Shown in pieces: positions 37,726 through 50,263 of a DNA stretch of 64,000 nt. Location of the stretch: assembly GCF_001584165.1 (NCBI RefSeq), contig NZ_CP013233.1, positions 1,116,001 to 1,180,000 on the forward strand, written 5' to 3'. This DNA comes from Collimonas arenae. Lineage in GTDB: Bacteria > Pseudomonadota > Gammaproteobacteria > Burkholderiales > Burkholderiaceae_D. A program made the position numbers and the translations under genes. Under the pieces are notes generated by a model. It was not told the origin of the DNA, made no database searches, and saw only the letters and a program-made list of their open reading frames with translations. Numbering within the stretch: the first letter of the stretch is position 1; the number at the start of each line of letters is the position of its first letter.

Positions 37726-39720
37726 ATGACATCCACACTCCCAACCACCAAGATGGCCAACGCAATTCGCGCACTGGCAATGGACGCAGTACAAAAAGCC
37801 AATTCCGGCCATCCCGGCATGCCGATGGGTATGGCGGAAATCGCAGTTGCCCTGTGGGCCAAGCATTACCGTCACAATCCGGCTAATCCGCACTGGTTCA
37901 ACCGTGATCGCTTCGTCTTGTCAAATGGTCATGGTTCGATGCTGCAATATGCGTTGCTGCACCTGACCGGCTACGATCTGTCGATGGACGAGATCCGCAA
38001 TTTCCGTCAAATGCATTCGAAGACTCCGGGTCATCCGGAAGTTGATGTCACGCCGGGAATCGAAACCACGACCGGTCCGCTGGGCCAGGGCCTGACCAAT
38101 GCGGTCGGCATGGCGCTGGCGGAACGTTTGCTGGCAGCGGAATTCAACCGCGGCAATTTCCCGATCGTTGACCATTACACTTACACGTTCGTCGGCGACG
38201 GCTGCCTGATGGAAGGCATTTCGCACGAAGCCTGCTCGCTGGCCGGCACATTGCGCCTGTCGAAACTGATCGCGCTGTACGATGATAACGGTATCTCGAT
38301 CGACGGCCACGTAGAAGGCTGGTTCAAGGACGATACCCCGAAACGCTTCGAAGCCTACGGCTGGAACGTGATCCGCGCCGTCGACGGTCACAATGTGGAA
38401 GCTGTCAGCGCCGCCATCCATCAAGCCAAGCTGTCCGACAAGCCAACCCTGATCTGCTGCAAGACCGTGATCGGCAAAGGCTCGCCAAACCTGGCCGGCA
38501 CCGACAAGGTGCACGGCGCGGCACTGGGCGACAAGGAAATCGCTGCCGTGCGCGAAGCGCTGGGCTGGCCTTACGCGCCATTTGAAATTCCGGCAGATGT
38601 CTACGAAGCCTGGGACGCCAAGGCGCAGGGCAAGCATTTCGAAGGCGACTGGAATGCATTGTTCGCTGCTTATGCTGCTGAATTCCCGCAGCAAGCCAGC
38701 GAATTCACCCGCCGCATGAAGGGCGAGTTGCCAGGCAATTTCGAGCAGACCGTGAGCGCCTACATCGCTACCTGCGTCGAGAAGAAAGAAACCATCGCCA
38801 CCCGCAAGGCCAGCCAGAACGCCATCCAGGCGCTGGCGCCGGTGCTGCCGGAATTCCTCGGCGGTTCGGCCGACCTGACCGGTTCCAACCTGACCAACTG
38901 GAAAGAATGCGTCGCCGTGCGCGCTGACCAGCCGGGCAATCACATCAACTATGGCGTGCGCGAGTTCGGCATGAGCGCAATGATGAACGGTATCGCCCTG
39001 CATGGCGGCTACATCCCGTTCGGCGCGACTTTCCTGACTTTCTCCGACTACAGCCGCAATGCCCTGCGCATGGCGGCACTGATGAAGATCCGTTCGATCT
39101 TCGTGTTCACCCATGACTCGATCGGCCTGGGCGAAGATGGTCCGACCCACCAATCGGTGGAGCACGTATCGAGCCTGCGCTTGATCCCGCAACTGGACAA
39201 CTGGCGTCCATGCGACACAGTTGAATCGGCAGTGGCGTGGCAACAGGCCGTGTTGCGTCAGCATGGTCCAAGCACACTGATTTTCTCGCGTCAGAACTTG
39301 CAGTATCAGGAGCGCGATGCGGAACAGATCGCCAACATCCAGCGCGGCGCTTACATCCTCAAGGATGCACCTGATGCCAAGGCGATCCTGATCGCCACCG
39401 GTTCCGAAGTCGAACTGGCGATGCAATCGGCAGCGGCGCTGGAAAAAGAAGGCATCGCGGTACGCGTGGTGTCGATGCCTTGCGCCGACGTGTTCGATCG
39501 CCAGGAAGCATCCTACAAGGCGAGCGTGCTGCAACGCGGCTTGCCACGTGTGGCGATCGAAGCCGGCGTGACTGCTTTCTGGCACAAGTATGTGGGCCTG
39601 GAAGGCGCCGTGGTCGGTATCGATACCTTCGGCGAATCGGCTCCGGCTCCAGTGCTGTTCAAGCATTTCGGCTTCACTGTTGAAAACGTCGTGGCCAAGA
39701 CCAAACTGGTACTGGCATGA
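37726..39720 (+). CDS. tkt: Transketolase
   Basis: The protein has 664 residues from ATG 37726 ([20 protein letters not shown]). This thiamine-diphosphate enzyme of the pentose phosphate/Calvin pathways moves two-carbon ketol units. Landmarks are [19 protein letters not shown], the TPP motif [19 protein letters not shown], and [20 protein letters not shown]. It is followed by a GNAT gene whose ATG overlaps the tkt stop, and then gapA, so a tkt-GNAT-gapA transcript is likely. Confidence 0.97.
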   Translation: MTSTLPTTKMANAIRALAMDAVQKANSGHPGMPMGMAEIAVALWAKHYRHNPANPHWFNRDRFVLSNGHGSMLQYALLHLTGYDLSMDEIRNFRQMHSKTPGHPEVDVTPGIETTTGPLGQGLTNAVGMALAERLLAAEFNRGNFPIVDHYTYTFVGDGCLMEGISHEACSLAGTLRLSKLIALYDDNGISIDGHVEGWFKDDTPKRFEAYGWNVIRAVDGHNVEAVSAAIHQAKLSDKPTLICCKTVIGKGSPNLAGTDKVHGAALGDKEIAAVREALGWPYAPFEIPADVYEAWDAKAQGKHFEGDWNALFAAYAAEFPQQASEFTRRMKGELPGNFEQTVSAYIATCVEKKETIATRKASQNAIQALAPVLPEFLGGSADLTGSNLTNWKECVAVRADQPGNHINYGVREFGMSAMMNGIALHGGYIPFGATFLTFSDYSRNALRMAALMKIRSIFVFTHDSIGLGEDGPTHQSVEHVSSLRLIPQLDNWRPCDTVESAVAWQQAVLRQHGPSTLIFSRQNLQYQERDAEQIANIQRGAYILKDAPDAKAILIATGSEVELAMQSAAALEKEGIAVRVVSMPCADVFDRQEASYKASVLQRGLPRVAIEAGVTAFWHKYVGLEGAVVGIDTFGESAPAPVLFKHFGFTVENVVAKTKLVLA

Positions 39721-40292
39721 ATCTGAGAGCAGCACGGGCTATCGGCAAGATGGACATCACCAACATCGTTGGTGATGTCGTCATCCGTCGCGCCACCGTC
39801 GCCGATGCGGGAGTGATCGCGGCGGTGCGCATCGACAGCTGGCGCGCTACATACCGTGGCATCATTCCGGATGACTATCTGGATGGCATGAAGATCGAAG
39901 ACAGCACCGCCATCTGGAGCCGTATCCTGGGTGCGACCTCGAATGCGGCTAACGTATTCGTGGCCGAAGTGGATGGCGAAGTGCTGGGTTTTGCAGCCGG
40001 CATGACGCTCAAGGAAGCCAAGCTCGGTTTCGATTCCGAGCTGACAGCGATCTATCTGGAACCGTCGGTGCAACGCGCCGGCATCGGCCGCAAGCTGGTG
40101 GCGCATGTGGCGGCAGCATTGGCCGCCGCCGGCGCTAACAACATGCTGGTCTGGGTGTTGGCTGAGAATCGTCCGGCGCGGCAGTTTTACGAGATGCTGG
40201 GGGCAGAGCTGCTGGCCGAACAGCCGTTCAGCTGGGATGGCCTGGATTTGCAAGAAGCCGGCTACGGCTGGCGTACTATCAGAGTAAATTGA
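39717..40292 (+). CDS. GNAT family N-acetyltransferase
   Basis: The protein has 191 residues. Acetyl-CoA site motif A is visible in [20 protein letters not shown] (R/QxxGxG/A as QRAGIG) followed by [17 protein letters not shown]. The start overlaps the tkt stop (ATGA), so it is translationally coupled to transketolase. The first ~20 residues are not conserved and ATG 39750 (MDITNIVG) is an alternative start. Substrate unknown. Confidence 0.85.
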   Translation: MNLRAARAIGKMDITNIVGDVVIRRATVADAGVIAAVRIDSWRATYRGIIPDDYLDGMKIEDSTAIWSRILGATSNAANVFVAEVDGEVLGFAAGMTLKEAKLGFDSELTAIYLEPSVQRAGIGRKLVAHVAAALAAAGANNMLVWVLAENRPARQFYEMLGAELLAEQPFSWDGLDLQEAGYGWRTIRVN

Positions 40293-40350
40293 AGCCGGAT
40301 TGAATGGCGTTGATTGCAGCACAAGTTTATTGTTAATGTTAATACCTTAG

Positions 40351-41372
<1,022 letters not shown>

Positions 41373-41389
41373 GCTGTCTTTGCCACGCC

Positions 41390-41421
41390 AAAAAACGCTC
41401 TGCTTGTCGGGGCGTTTTTTT
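41390..41421 (+). terminator. Terminator of gapA
   Basis: AAAAAACGC / GCGTTTTTTT with a 12-nt loop, 17 bp after the gapA stop. Confidence 0.85.
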
Positions 41422-41500
41422 ATTGATTCCGCGGTTTGTCGAACGAGCGGCGGTTTTCTAAAAACTGTTACTATTGAAGCAACTCGATTGGGGAGCGAAT

Positions 41501-41875
41501 ATGGCAAACACCGGATACTCTAGCAATCCAGGCGATTTCGAGACGATTGCCCGTTCGACTGTGCCGTCAGAATTGGCGGTGATGCAAGCGCTGTTGGAGT
41601 CCGAGCGGATACCGGCGTTTATCGTCGATGGCGGCATCCATCAGCTACATTTCCTGATTGCGGTAGCGACCGGCGGCGCGCGGCTGCAGGTAGCCTCTGA
41701 ATATGCCGCCGCCGCGCGGCGTATCCTGGCGGATCTGGCGACGGGTCAGCTGATGCTGGAGGAAGACGATAAGACGTTGCACGAACCGTTGGAAGAGAAG
41801 GGCGCGGTGCCGGAAAACAAGCGCAGGGGCCGCGCGCTTGGCGCAGCCCTGCTATTTTTCCTGGGCGGCAGTTAA
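41501..41875 (+). CDS. DUF2007-type putative signal-transducing protein
   Basis: The protein has 124 residues from ATG 41501 (GGGAG upstream). FETIARSTVPSELAVMQALL, ESERIPAFIVDGG, and GARLQVASEYAAAARRILAD match the small DUF2007 fold (putative PII-like sensor). The tail after residue ~100 is basic and ends in a short hydrophobic patch (GAALLFFLGGS) that could contact membrane. It lies beyond the gapA terminator and is convergent with glnE. Confidence 0.8.
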   Translation: MANTGYSSNPGDFETIARSTVPSELAVMQALLESERIPAFIVDGGIHQLHFLIAVATGGARLQVASEYAAAARRILADLATGQLMLEEDDKTLHEPLEEKGAVPENKRRGRALGAALLFFLGGS

Positions 41876-41887
41876 CGACTCGCAACT

Positions 41888-44730
41888 CTAGTTAAAAATA
41901 CCAACCCATAACTGCTTCACCACAGCGATCTCGTGTGCGATACGCGTCGCAGCGACGCGAGCCCGCTCTTCACCCTGCAAGCGGATCTGATGCTGCAGCT
42001 TGCGGAAGGTCCGATAGGCATCCGCGACTTCCACCGATAGAGCCGCATCGATCAGCCCCAATTCTCCACACAGTTTCAACAAGGCGATATTGCCGATGTC
42101 GGCCGTCAGCTGCGGGTACGCCGCGGCGTGACGCAGGATCAGGTACTGCACGATGAATTCGATATCGATCATGCCACCGGCGTCATGCTTGAGGTCGAAG
42201 CGATCGCTGCGGTTGGGATGGGCATCGCGCATCTTTTGCCGCATCTCCTGCACTTCGCGTTGCAGCACGACGGGATCGCGTTCTTGCCGCAGCACTTCCT
42301 CGCGCAAGGTTTCGAAACGTTCGCCGATGGCGGCATCGCCTGCGCAAAAGCGGGCCCGGGTTAGTGCCTGATGTTCCCACAACCACGCCGATTCGCGTTG
42401 GTATTTCTCGAACTTGGCAAACGACGACACCAGCAGGCCACTGGCGCCGTCGGGACGCAGGGCGATGTCGATGTCGAACAGGATGCCTGCCGAGGTATGG
42501 CTGGTCATCCAGGTAATGAAACGTTGCGCCAGCTTGGCGTAGAGCGCCGGACCGTCCTGGTCGTCGTCTTCATATAGGAACACCACATCGAGATCGGATA
42601 CGTAGCCGAGTTCCTTGCCGCCGAGCTTGCCATAGGCGATGACTGTGAAGCGTGGCGTGTCGCGATGACGGCCCGGCATCATGTTCCAGATCGCCTGCAC
42701 CGTGGCGGCGACCAGAATGTCGGCCAGGATCGACAAGTGGTCGGCCAGCGCCTCGACGCTCAGTACGCCTTCCAGGTCTTGCGCCAGCAGCCGGAATTGC
42801 TGGCATGGTGCATTTCACGCAACAGGTCCATCTGCCGTTCGGTGTCGCCTGGGGCGCTCTCCAGCTGACGCCGGCATTCCAATGCGAATTCAGGCCAGTC
42901 GGGAGCGGCATTCAGGCTACGCGGATCGAGCAGTTCATCCAGCAGGATTGGGTGCTGGGTCAGGTACTGAGCGGCCCAGCCGCTGGCACTGATCATACGG
43001 ATCACGCGGTGCAGGGTGGCGGGATATTCAGTCAGTAGCGCCAGATAGGCGGCACGGCGCGCGATCGCTTCGAGGAAATCGAGCAAGCGGCTCAGGGTTG
43101 GCAGATGCCGCTCCGGTTCTGGGATCGCAGCGATGACCGGCAGCGCCGCATTGACTAGCGCCAGCAATCGGGTGCGGCTGGTCAGCGGCAGGTTTTGCAC
43201 GCGCGTCGATTGCCAGGTCGTGACCAGCCGCTGCGCCGCCGCAGAGGCATCGGAGAAGCCGCAATGGGTGAGCACGATGGCAATCGTTTCGCGATTGTCG
43301 GTGTCGCTCAGTGTGTGTAGCACATTGTCTTCTTCGCTCCAGTCCTGCTGGCCGGTGCGACCACTCTGCTTGTCCTTGAATATGTCGTCGAACTGGGCAT
43401 CGACCAGCGCCCGATGCCGGTCCAGCACCTGCATCAGCGAAGGCACGTCGGCAAACCCCATGGCTTGCGCGATGATCAGGCAATCGGCCGGATTAGTCGG
43501 GAAGGTATGGGTTTGCGCGTCGTCCAGGTATTGCAGCCGATGCTCCAGGTTGCGGAGGAAATCATAGGCCTGCAGTAACTTGTCGACCACTTCGGCATCG
43601 AGCAGATTCTTGCAAGCCAGGGTGCGGAGCGTAGCCCGAGTGGAGCGGTCGCGCAGGCCAGTGTCGCGGCCGCCGCGGATCAGCTGGAACACCTGTGCCA
43701 GGAATTCGATTTCGCGGATGCCGCCGCGTCCCAGCTTGACGTTGTTGCTACGCTCCGGATGCAGTGCTTCCAGCCGCTTTACTTCGGTGCGGATTTGCGC
43801 GTGCATCGAACGCATCGCATCGATCGAGCCGAAATCCAGGTAGCGGCGAAACACGAACGGGCGGCTAATGCTTTCTAACGTGGCAATGTCGTCGGCGCGG
43901 CCAGTCAGAGCGCGGGCCTTGCACCAGGCGTAACGCTCCCATTCACGGCCCTGCGTCACGAGGTAGGTTTCGACCATGTTGAAGTTGGCCACCAGTGGCC
44001 CCGACGCGCCGTTCGGCCGCAGCGCCATGTCGACCCGGAACGTGAAACCGTCTTCGGTGATTTCCGACAATGCGCCGATCAGTTTCTTGCCGAGCCGCGT
44101 AAAAAACTCCTGGTTCGACAGTGAGCGTTGCTCATCGTTTGCTGTACGGGTGTCGCCGTCTTCGGGGTAGGCGAAGATCAGATCGATGTCGGACGAAACG
44201 TTGAGTTCGCAACCGCCCAGCTTGCCCATGCCCAGGACGATCAACTCTTGCGGCTGGCCGGATTCCTCGCCGTAAGGCGTGCCGTGCAGCGCTTCCAGAT
44301 CGGCGGTCAGTGCTGCCAGATGGGTCTGCACCGCGAATTCGGCAAACGATGTGATGGCGCTGACCACTTCGTCGAGATCGGCGCGGCCGCCCAGATCGCG
44401 CTCGATCAGCGTGCATACCAGCAGATTGCGCAGCCTGCGCATGGCGCGCGGTAACGGCATGCCGGAATCTGTTTCATTTTGTAACAGGCGGCTGAACTGC
44501 GTTGGCCCGAAGGTTAATCTTGTCAGTGGAGCGGCCAGTTCTGCAACCTGCGCGGCGCGACCGGCTTCGGCATTTACCCAGCGCTGGTAATAGCGGGAGG
44601 CGGCGGTACTGCTGATGAGCGATGGAGTCACGGATTGGGCGAGTAAATGAGGGAAAATTGATCGGAAATCAGCGGAGCGGCGACCGTCTGTTGGTTTTTT
44701 AGCTACGAGTACGTCGATCCATGCGAACAT
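41888..44730 (-). CDS. glnE: Glutamine synthetase adenylyltransferase/adenylyl-removing enzyme GlnE, frameshifted
   Basis: Two frames (42760-44757 and 41888-42736) make one ~945-residue GlnE. Each nucleotidyltransferase domain is complete: GMGKLGGCELNVSSDIDLIF (deadenylylation half) and AYGKLGGKELGYVSDLDVVF (adenylylation half). The break is at GG 42802-42803. One extra base gives LREMHHAQQFRLLAQDLEGV with no gap. It controls glutamine synthetase by AMP attachment or removal in response to PII and glutamine. The start is uncertain between 44757 and 44730 and may lie even further in. It is divergent from yhdP. Confidence 0.92.
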
Positions 44731-44945
44731 ATGGGCTTGTGGCCTGTCGAACCCCAAGGTTTCCTGATTTGGAGCTTACCCCGGAATTTGACAGCTTGCC
44801 GCCCTGAAATCGATCAGATGCAGCCGATTTATTCTACCTTGAGTTTCTATCTCTAGTCAGTTGGGGGCAGTGTAATTCGCCACAGGGCTTGCCCGGCGAC
44901 ACTTGAACTCTGCTTCACAATGATTAATTTTACCGAATCTGATTG

Positions 44946-47900
44946 ATGTTGGAAGAACAACCAAAATCTCTGCCGCCGACTACGCGACTTGCCCTTTGCT
45001 GGCGTGCCTGGATTGTCACCTATAACCACATCAACCTGGCGACGCACCATCTTGTCGGCGCAGTGCTGAAGCTGTTGATCGTCGCGTATTTCCTGTTTTG
45101 CGGATTGTTCCTGGGTTTGCGTTACGTGGTGCTGCCGAATGTCGGCCATTACAAGACCGAGATTGAACAAGTAGTGAGCAAGGAAATCGGCAATCCGATT
45201 TCGATTGGCAGCATCGCGGCTTCATGGCATGGCTTGCAGCCACACCTGACGCTGGGCAACGTCATTATCCATAACAAAAATGGCCAGGCGGCGCTGACTT
45301 TGCCGCAGGTGGCGACCACGGTGTCATGGCGCTCGCTGCTGGTAGGCAGTGTCCGACTGGCATCGCTGGAAATAGACAAGCCCGACCTGGAGATTCAACG
45401 CGATGCAGAGGGCCAACTGTTCATTGCCGGAATTCTGATCAACTCAAAAGAGCAGAATGATCGTTCTGGTTCCGAATGGCTGCTGGCGCAGCATCGGATT
45501 GTCATTCGCGATGGACGCCTGCACTGGCGCGACGATCTGCGCAAGGCGCCCGAATTGACGCTGACCAATATTGACCTGGTGCTGCAGAATCGCTGGCGCC
45601 GTCATCAATTGTCGCTGCGGGCAACACCGCCGGCATCGTTTGCCGGGCCGGTGGATGTACGGGCCAATTTCGTCCATCCGCCGTTCGCCCACAAGATCTC
45701 TGACGTCACTCGCTGGAAGGGCACCTTGTACGCCGATCTGCGCGATGCCGACCTGACCGCGTGGAAGGATTACGTCGACTACCCACTGGAACTGAACCAG
45801 GGCAAGGGCGCTGTACGAGCCTGGCTGGATCTGGATCAATCCAGGGTGCGCGATTTCACCGCCGACCTGCAATTAACCGATTTGTCGATGCGCCTGCGCA
45901 GCGATTTGCAACCGTTGCAGCTGGAGAATATCAGCGGCCGCATTTCCGCCCAGGAGGAACTGGGAGCAATACCGGCGGATGGCAAGCCGACCTTTGGCGG
46001 CAACGGCCATACATTGACGCTTACCAATTTTTCGCTGAAAACTGCCGATGGACTGAGCTTGCCGCGCACCACCATCAGTGAATCGTATTTGCCGGCCAAG
46101 GGCAAGCAACCGGAAAAATACAGCCTGCAGGCCAAGCAGCTGGATTTGCAGACCATGGCCAGCTTTGCCCAGCGGCTGCCGTTGACAACTGCTCAAATCA
46201 AGATGGTCGACGACTTTGCGCCGCGTGGCCAGCTGCGCGATTTTGCCGCCGAATGGCAGGGCGCTTATCCGGCGATCGTTTCTTACAGCGCCAAGGGCCA
46301 GTTCGATGGCCTTACCATCAACGCCCAGCCGCCGCGCGAAGCCAAGCCGAAGACCGCCACCCAGCCGGCGCAAGCGGCGGTGCCAGGCATTCCTGGTGTC
46401 GACAACCTGACCGGCAGCATCAATGCTAACCAGGACGGCGGTGTCTTGAGCCTGATGTCGGAAAAGATGCAGCTGGATTTGCCGGGTTATTTCAGTACGC
46501 CGGTGCTGCCGTTCGACAAGCTCAACCTGCAGGCACGCTGGCATTTTCAGGACAAGAACGTGCTGCTGCAGATCGATAGCATGAATTTCATCCAGGACGG
46601 TCTGGTGGGTTCGCTATCTGGCAGCCATTTGTTGCCATTGGCAGATCGTCACGGCGTGGCGCTGGGCGTGATGGACATGACCGGCAAGATCAGCGAATTC
46701 GATCTGAAAAAAATCGGCACTTACCTGCCGATCCATACTCCCGAGCATTTGCGCGACTGGCTGGTTGGCGCACTCAAGGATGGCAAAGCCAAGGATGTGG
46801 TGATCCGCGTCAAGGGCGACCTGGCCGATTTCCCGTTCCGGACCGAGCAGGCCAACGCCAAGCCGAAGGGTGAATTCAGCGTCAACGGCAAAATAGAGAA
46901 CGGTACGTTGGAATACGAGCCGGGCCATTTCGGGCAGGACGGCAGGCAACCGCTGTGGCCGTTGCTGGAAAAGATCAACGGCACCATTGCGCTGGAAGGT
47001 AGCCGTTTGCAGATCAAGGCCGACAGTGCCCAGACTTCGTCGGTTGCCTTGAGCAATGTAACAGCGACCGTACCCGATCTGTCATCGCACGATGAGATGC
47101 TGCTGATTGATGGCAGCGCTGCCGGCGCGTTGCAGAATTTCGTGCAATTCACCAATAATAGTCCGGTCGCGCACTGGATTGACGGTTTCACCAGCGAATC
47201 CCAGGGCAAGGGCGACGCCAAGCTGCAGTTGAATCTGCAATTGCCTCTGACACATGGGGCGGATAGCAAAGTCACCGGCGTACTGCAATTCATGAATAAC
47301 GACGTGCTGCTGCAAAAGGCCATTCCTCCGATTGCCAATGCCAGCGGCAAGCTTGAGTTCAATGAAAAAGGTTTCAATCTGAACGGCATCAGGGGAATCA
47401 TGCTGGGCGGTCCGGTGCAGGCCAGTGGCGGTACGCAGGCCGATCACCAGACTGTGATCAAGATTGAAGGCACGGCAGCGATCGATGGCTTGCGCAGCGA
47501 TTACCCGAATCCGGCGATGCAAAAGCTGCTGGCGCGTGCCAGCGGTAGTAGCCGTTACAGTGCGACGGTTACCGTGCGCGACCACCACGCGGAATTACTG
47601 ATCGACTCCAGTTTGCAGGGAATCGGACTGGATTTTCCGGAACCGCTGCGCAAGAGTGCAAGTGAGGCGATGCCGCTCAAGTTTGAATGGGTTGGCGTTG
47701 CATCCGACGATGCATCGATTGCGCGCGACGAACTGCGTCTGGCGCTCGGCTCGACGATCGTTGCGCGTTATCAGCGGCAGAAGGCACTCACTAAAATATC
47801 GCCGGAAAATGGTGGAGGAAGCGGCGTGGCAGCCATCAAGCCCGCAGACTGGAAGCTGCTGCGCGGCGGCATCGGCATCAACGCATCCGCACCGGAGCCG

Positions 47901-49163
47901 GAAAGCGGACTGGCGATCAATCTGAACGCCAAGATCTTGAATGTAGATGCTTGGAACAATCTGACCGGTTCCATCAACGACGGCAGCGCGGGCAAAGGCA
48001 CCGAAGAATCGCCATTGGCGGGACTGGCGCAATATGCTGAGCCGAACGTGGTGTCGGTGCGCGCCAACCAATTGGTGTTGTTGGGCAAGACATTAGATAA
48101 CGTGGTGCTCGGCGCTTCCCATCAGAAGAATCAATGGCAAGTGAATATCGATTCGAAGCAAGCGTCCGGTTATGTGACCTGGAGCGAATCGCCATCGGGG
48201 CATGGCCTCGGCAAGGTGACTGCGCGGCTGTCGTCGCTGATCATTCCGCAGGGCGGTGAGTCGGATGTCGGCGACGTACTGGAAGGGAAAGGCGCTTCCA
48301 CCCAGATTCCCGGCCTGGATATCATTGCCGACGATTTCCAGCTGCTGGGCAAGAAGCTGGGACAGCTTGAACTGACGGCGAATAATGTTCGCGCCAATGT
48401 CGGCAGCGAATGGCGGATCCACAAATTGTCGATCAAGAATCCGGACGCCGAATTGAAGGCGGCCGGCAAATGGACCACCGTCAACAACGACAACAGCACG
48501 AACCTGACCTATGCGTTGGATATCGTCGACGCCGGAAAATTGCTGGATCGCTTTGGGTTTGTGCATGTGCTGCGCGGCGCCAAGGGACGTATGGACGGTG
48601 ATGTCAGCTGGAAGGGTTTGCCGTTCACGATGGATATTCCATCGTTGACCGGCCAGGTGAGCCTGGACATGGCATCCGGACAATTCCTGAAAGTCGATCC
48701 GGGCGCCGCCAAATTGCTGGGCGTGCTGAGCCTGCAATCGCTGCCGCGCCGTCTGACGCTGGATTTCCGCGATATCTTCTCCGAAGGCTTCGCCTTCGAT
48801 AGCGTGGTCGGCACTGCCACGATTGCGCAGGGCAAGGCGCACACCGACAATTTCAAGATGCGTGGCGTCAGCGCCACCGTATTGATCGATGGCGTTGCCG
48901 ACATCGCTCGCGAAACCCAGGACCTGCATGTGGCGGTGCTGCCGGAAATCAATGCCGGCACCGCTTCCGTGGTGGCGCTGGCAATCAATCCGGTGGTCGG
49001 CATCGGGACTTTCCTGGCGCAGCTGTTCCTGCGTGATCCGCTGATGAAGGCATTCACCTTTGAATATAATATCAGCGGTGGCTGGGCCGATCCGGTCGTG
49101 ACCAAGCTGGATCACAAGAGCGAAGCACCGGCCAGCAATTCAGACCTGTCCTCCGGACGCTGA
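44946..49163 (+). CDS. yhdP: YhdP-family AsmA-like envelope lipid-transport protein
   Basis: The protein has 1405 residues. A cytoplasmic N-terminus precedes one membrane helix (~35-60, LKLLIVAYFLFCGLFLGLRY), then a very long periplasmic beta-rich part with repeated 'G.L....D...DG' patterns (DUF3971). The C-terminal AsmA_2-like region shows GRMDGDVSWKGLPFTMDIPS, TLDFRDIFSEGFAFDS and AINPVVGIGTFLAQLFLRDP. YhdP is a bridge-like protein helping phospholipid transfer to the outer membrane. The length is as expected (E. coli about 1266 aa). It starts a yhdP-nit-tldD-elaA-like series divergent from glnE. Confidence 0.94.
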   Translation: MLEEQPKSLPPTTRLALCWRAWIVTYNHINLATHHLVGAVLKLLIVAYFLFCGLFLGLRYVVLPNVGHYKTEIEQVVSKEIGNPISIGSIAASWHGLQPHLTLGNVIIHNKNGQAALTLPQVATTVSWRSLLVGSVRLASLEIDKPDLEIQRDAEGQLFIAGILINSKEQNDRSGSEWLLAQHRIVIRDGRLHWRDDLRKAPELTLTNIDLVLQNRWRRHQLSLRATPPASFAGPVDVRANFVHPPFAHKISDVTRWKGTLYADLRDADLTAWKDYVDYPLELNQGKGAVRAWLDLDQSRVRDFTADLQLTDLSMRLRSDLQPLQLENISGRISAQEELGAIPADGKPTFGGNGHTLTLTNFSLKTADGLSLPRTTISESYLPAKGKQPEKYSLQAKQLDLQTMASFAQRLPLTTAQIKMVDDFAPRGQLRDFAAEWQGAYPAIVSYSAKGQFDGLTINAQPPREAKPKTATQPAQAAVPGIPGVDNLTGSINANQDGGVLSLMSEKMQLDLPGYFSTPVLPFDKLNLQARWHFQDKNVLLQIDSMNFIQDGLVGSLSGSHLLPLADRHGVALGVMDMTGKISEFDLKKIGTYLPIHTPEHLRDWLVGALKDGKAKDVVIRVKGDLADFPFRTEQANAKPKGEFSVNGKIENGTLEYEPGHFGQDGRQPLWPLLEKINGTIALEGSRLQIKADSAQTSSVALSNVTATVPDLSSHDEMLLIDGSAAGALQNFVQFTNNSPVAHWIDGFTSESQGKGDAKLQLNLQLPLTHGADSKVTGVLQFMNNDVLLQKAIPPIANASGKLEFNEKGFNLNGIRGIMLGGPVQASGGTQADHQTVIKIEGTAAIDGLRSDYPNPAMQKLLARASGSSRYSATVTVRDHHAELLIDSSLQGIGLDFPEPLRKSASEAMPLKFEWVGVASDDASIARDELRLALGSTIVARYQRQKALTKISPENGGGSGVAAIKPADWKLLRGGIGINASAPEPESGLAINLNAKILNVDAWNNLTGSINDGSAGKGTEESPLAGLAQYAEPNVVSVRANQLVLLGKTLDNVVLGASHQKNQWQVNIDSKQASGYVTWSESPSGHGLGKVTARLSSLIIPQGGESDVGDVLEGKGASTQIPGLDIIADDFQLLGKKLGQLELTANNVRANVGSEWRIHKLSIKNPDAELKAAGKWTTVNNDNSTNLTYALDIVDAGKLLDRFGFVHVLRGAKGRMDGDVSWKGLPFTMDIPSLTGQVSLDMASGQFLKVDPGAAKLLGVLSLQSLPRRLTLDFRDIFSEGFAFDSVVGTATIAQGKAHTDNFKMRGVSATVLIDGVADIARETQDLHVAVLPEINAGTASVVALAINPVVGIGTFLAQLFLRDPLMKAFTFEYNISGGWADPVVTKLDHKSEAPASNSDLSSGR

Positions 49164-49261
49164 TATGCTGTCGAGGTATACAACGTTGGCTTGAGCCTGA
49201 TAACCGGCCCCAGGCCATCGTTGTTGAATGCTTTATTTTCCCAGCGCAGGAGTCCGCAAGC

Positions 49262-50095
49262 ATGAGTCAAACCACATCGCAGCAAGGCAGTTCGGTCGGT
49301 TTCGGGATCGCCGCCATCCAGATGGTATCGACGCCGGTGATCGATGAAAATTTGAAGACGGCGCGGCGTCTGGTGTCGCAAGCGGCGGAGCAAGGCGCGC
49401 AACTGGTCTTGCTGCCGGAATACTGGCCGATCATGGGCATGAAGGAAACCGACAAGCTGGCCGTCGCAGAAACCCTCGATGAGGGCAAGATACAGGCTTT
49501 CATGGCGGAGTTGGCCGCAGAGCAGAAGATATGGCTGATCGGCGGCACCTTGCCGATGGTGGCCGGTGAGGCCGGTAAAGTGCTCAACACCACCCTGGTC
49601 TACGGTCCGGATGGCCAACGTGTCAGCCGTTACGACAAGATCCATTTATTCAGCTTTACCAAGGGTGAAGAATCCTACGACGAGGCGCGCACCATTGCCT
49701 ACGGCAAGGAAATCGGGAGTTTCGAGGCGCCGTTCGGCAAGGTCGGCTTGTCGGTCTGCTACGATCTGCGCTTTCCCGAACTGTACCGGGCAATGGGCGA
49801 TTGCGCGCTGATCGTGGTGCCAGCCGCATTTACTTACATTACCGGCAATGCCCATTGGGAAACATTGCTGCGCGCCCGCGCCATCGAAAATCAGTGCTAT
49901 GTGCTGGCGGCGGCGCAGGGCGGCAAGCATCCGAATGGCCGTCGCACCTGGGGCCACAGCATGCTGATCGACCCTTGGGGTGAAATTAAATCGGTGCTGG
50001 CTGAAGGCGAAGGGCTTGTCAGCGGTGTGATTGATCCCCATTTCATTAAGGGAGTGCGGGATAGTTTGCCGGCGTTGCAGCATCGCAAACTATAG
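49262..50095 (+). CDS. Carbon-nitrogen hydrolase, Nit1/omega-amidase type
   Basis: This 277-residue nitrilase-fold amidase has the Glu-Lys-Cys triad: Glu in VLLPEYWPIMG (~57), Lys in YDKIHLFSF (~128) and Cys in VGLSVCYDLRFPELYRAMG (~162). It is most like the Nit1 branch that removes amide nitrogen from deaminated glutathione, and it is regularly found between yhdP and tldD in betaproteobacteria. GGAG precedes the ATG. The exact substrate is inferred by family. Confidence 0.92.
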   Translation: MSQTTSQQGSSVGFGIAAIQMVSTPVIDENLKTARRLVSQAAEQGAQLVLLPEYWPIMGMKETDKLAVAETLDEGKIQAFMAELAAEQKIWLIGGTLPMVAGEAGKVLNTTLVYGPDGQRVSRYDKIHLFSFTKGEESYDEARTIAYGKEIGSFEAPFGKVGLSVCYDLRFPELYRAMGDCALIVVPAAFTYITGNAHWETLLRARAIENQCYVLAAAQGGKHPNGRRTWGHSMLIDPWGEIKSVLAEGEGLVSGVIDPHFIKGVRDSLPALQHRKL

Positions 50096-50263
50096 CCGGC
50101 CATTGACAGTCAAGCATGTTTTAATATTGCTGCAGATAATTGTTTTAACATTTTCCGATTGATGCAGCGCAACTCCTTGGCCCGGCCCATGCCGCCGCCG
50201 CTACACGATACCCGGGCGGATGCTCTACAATCCGCATTACTCCATTTGCAAAGCCGAATTACC

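Noticed and set aside
37921..39735. A 604-residue open frame antisense to tkt.
   Set aside because: It is a codon-bias shadow of transketolase and has no start signal.
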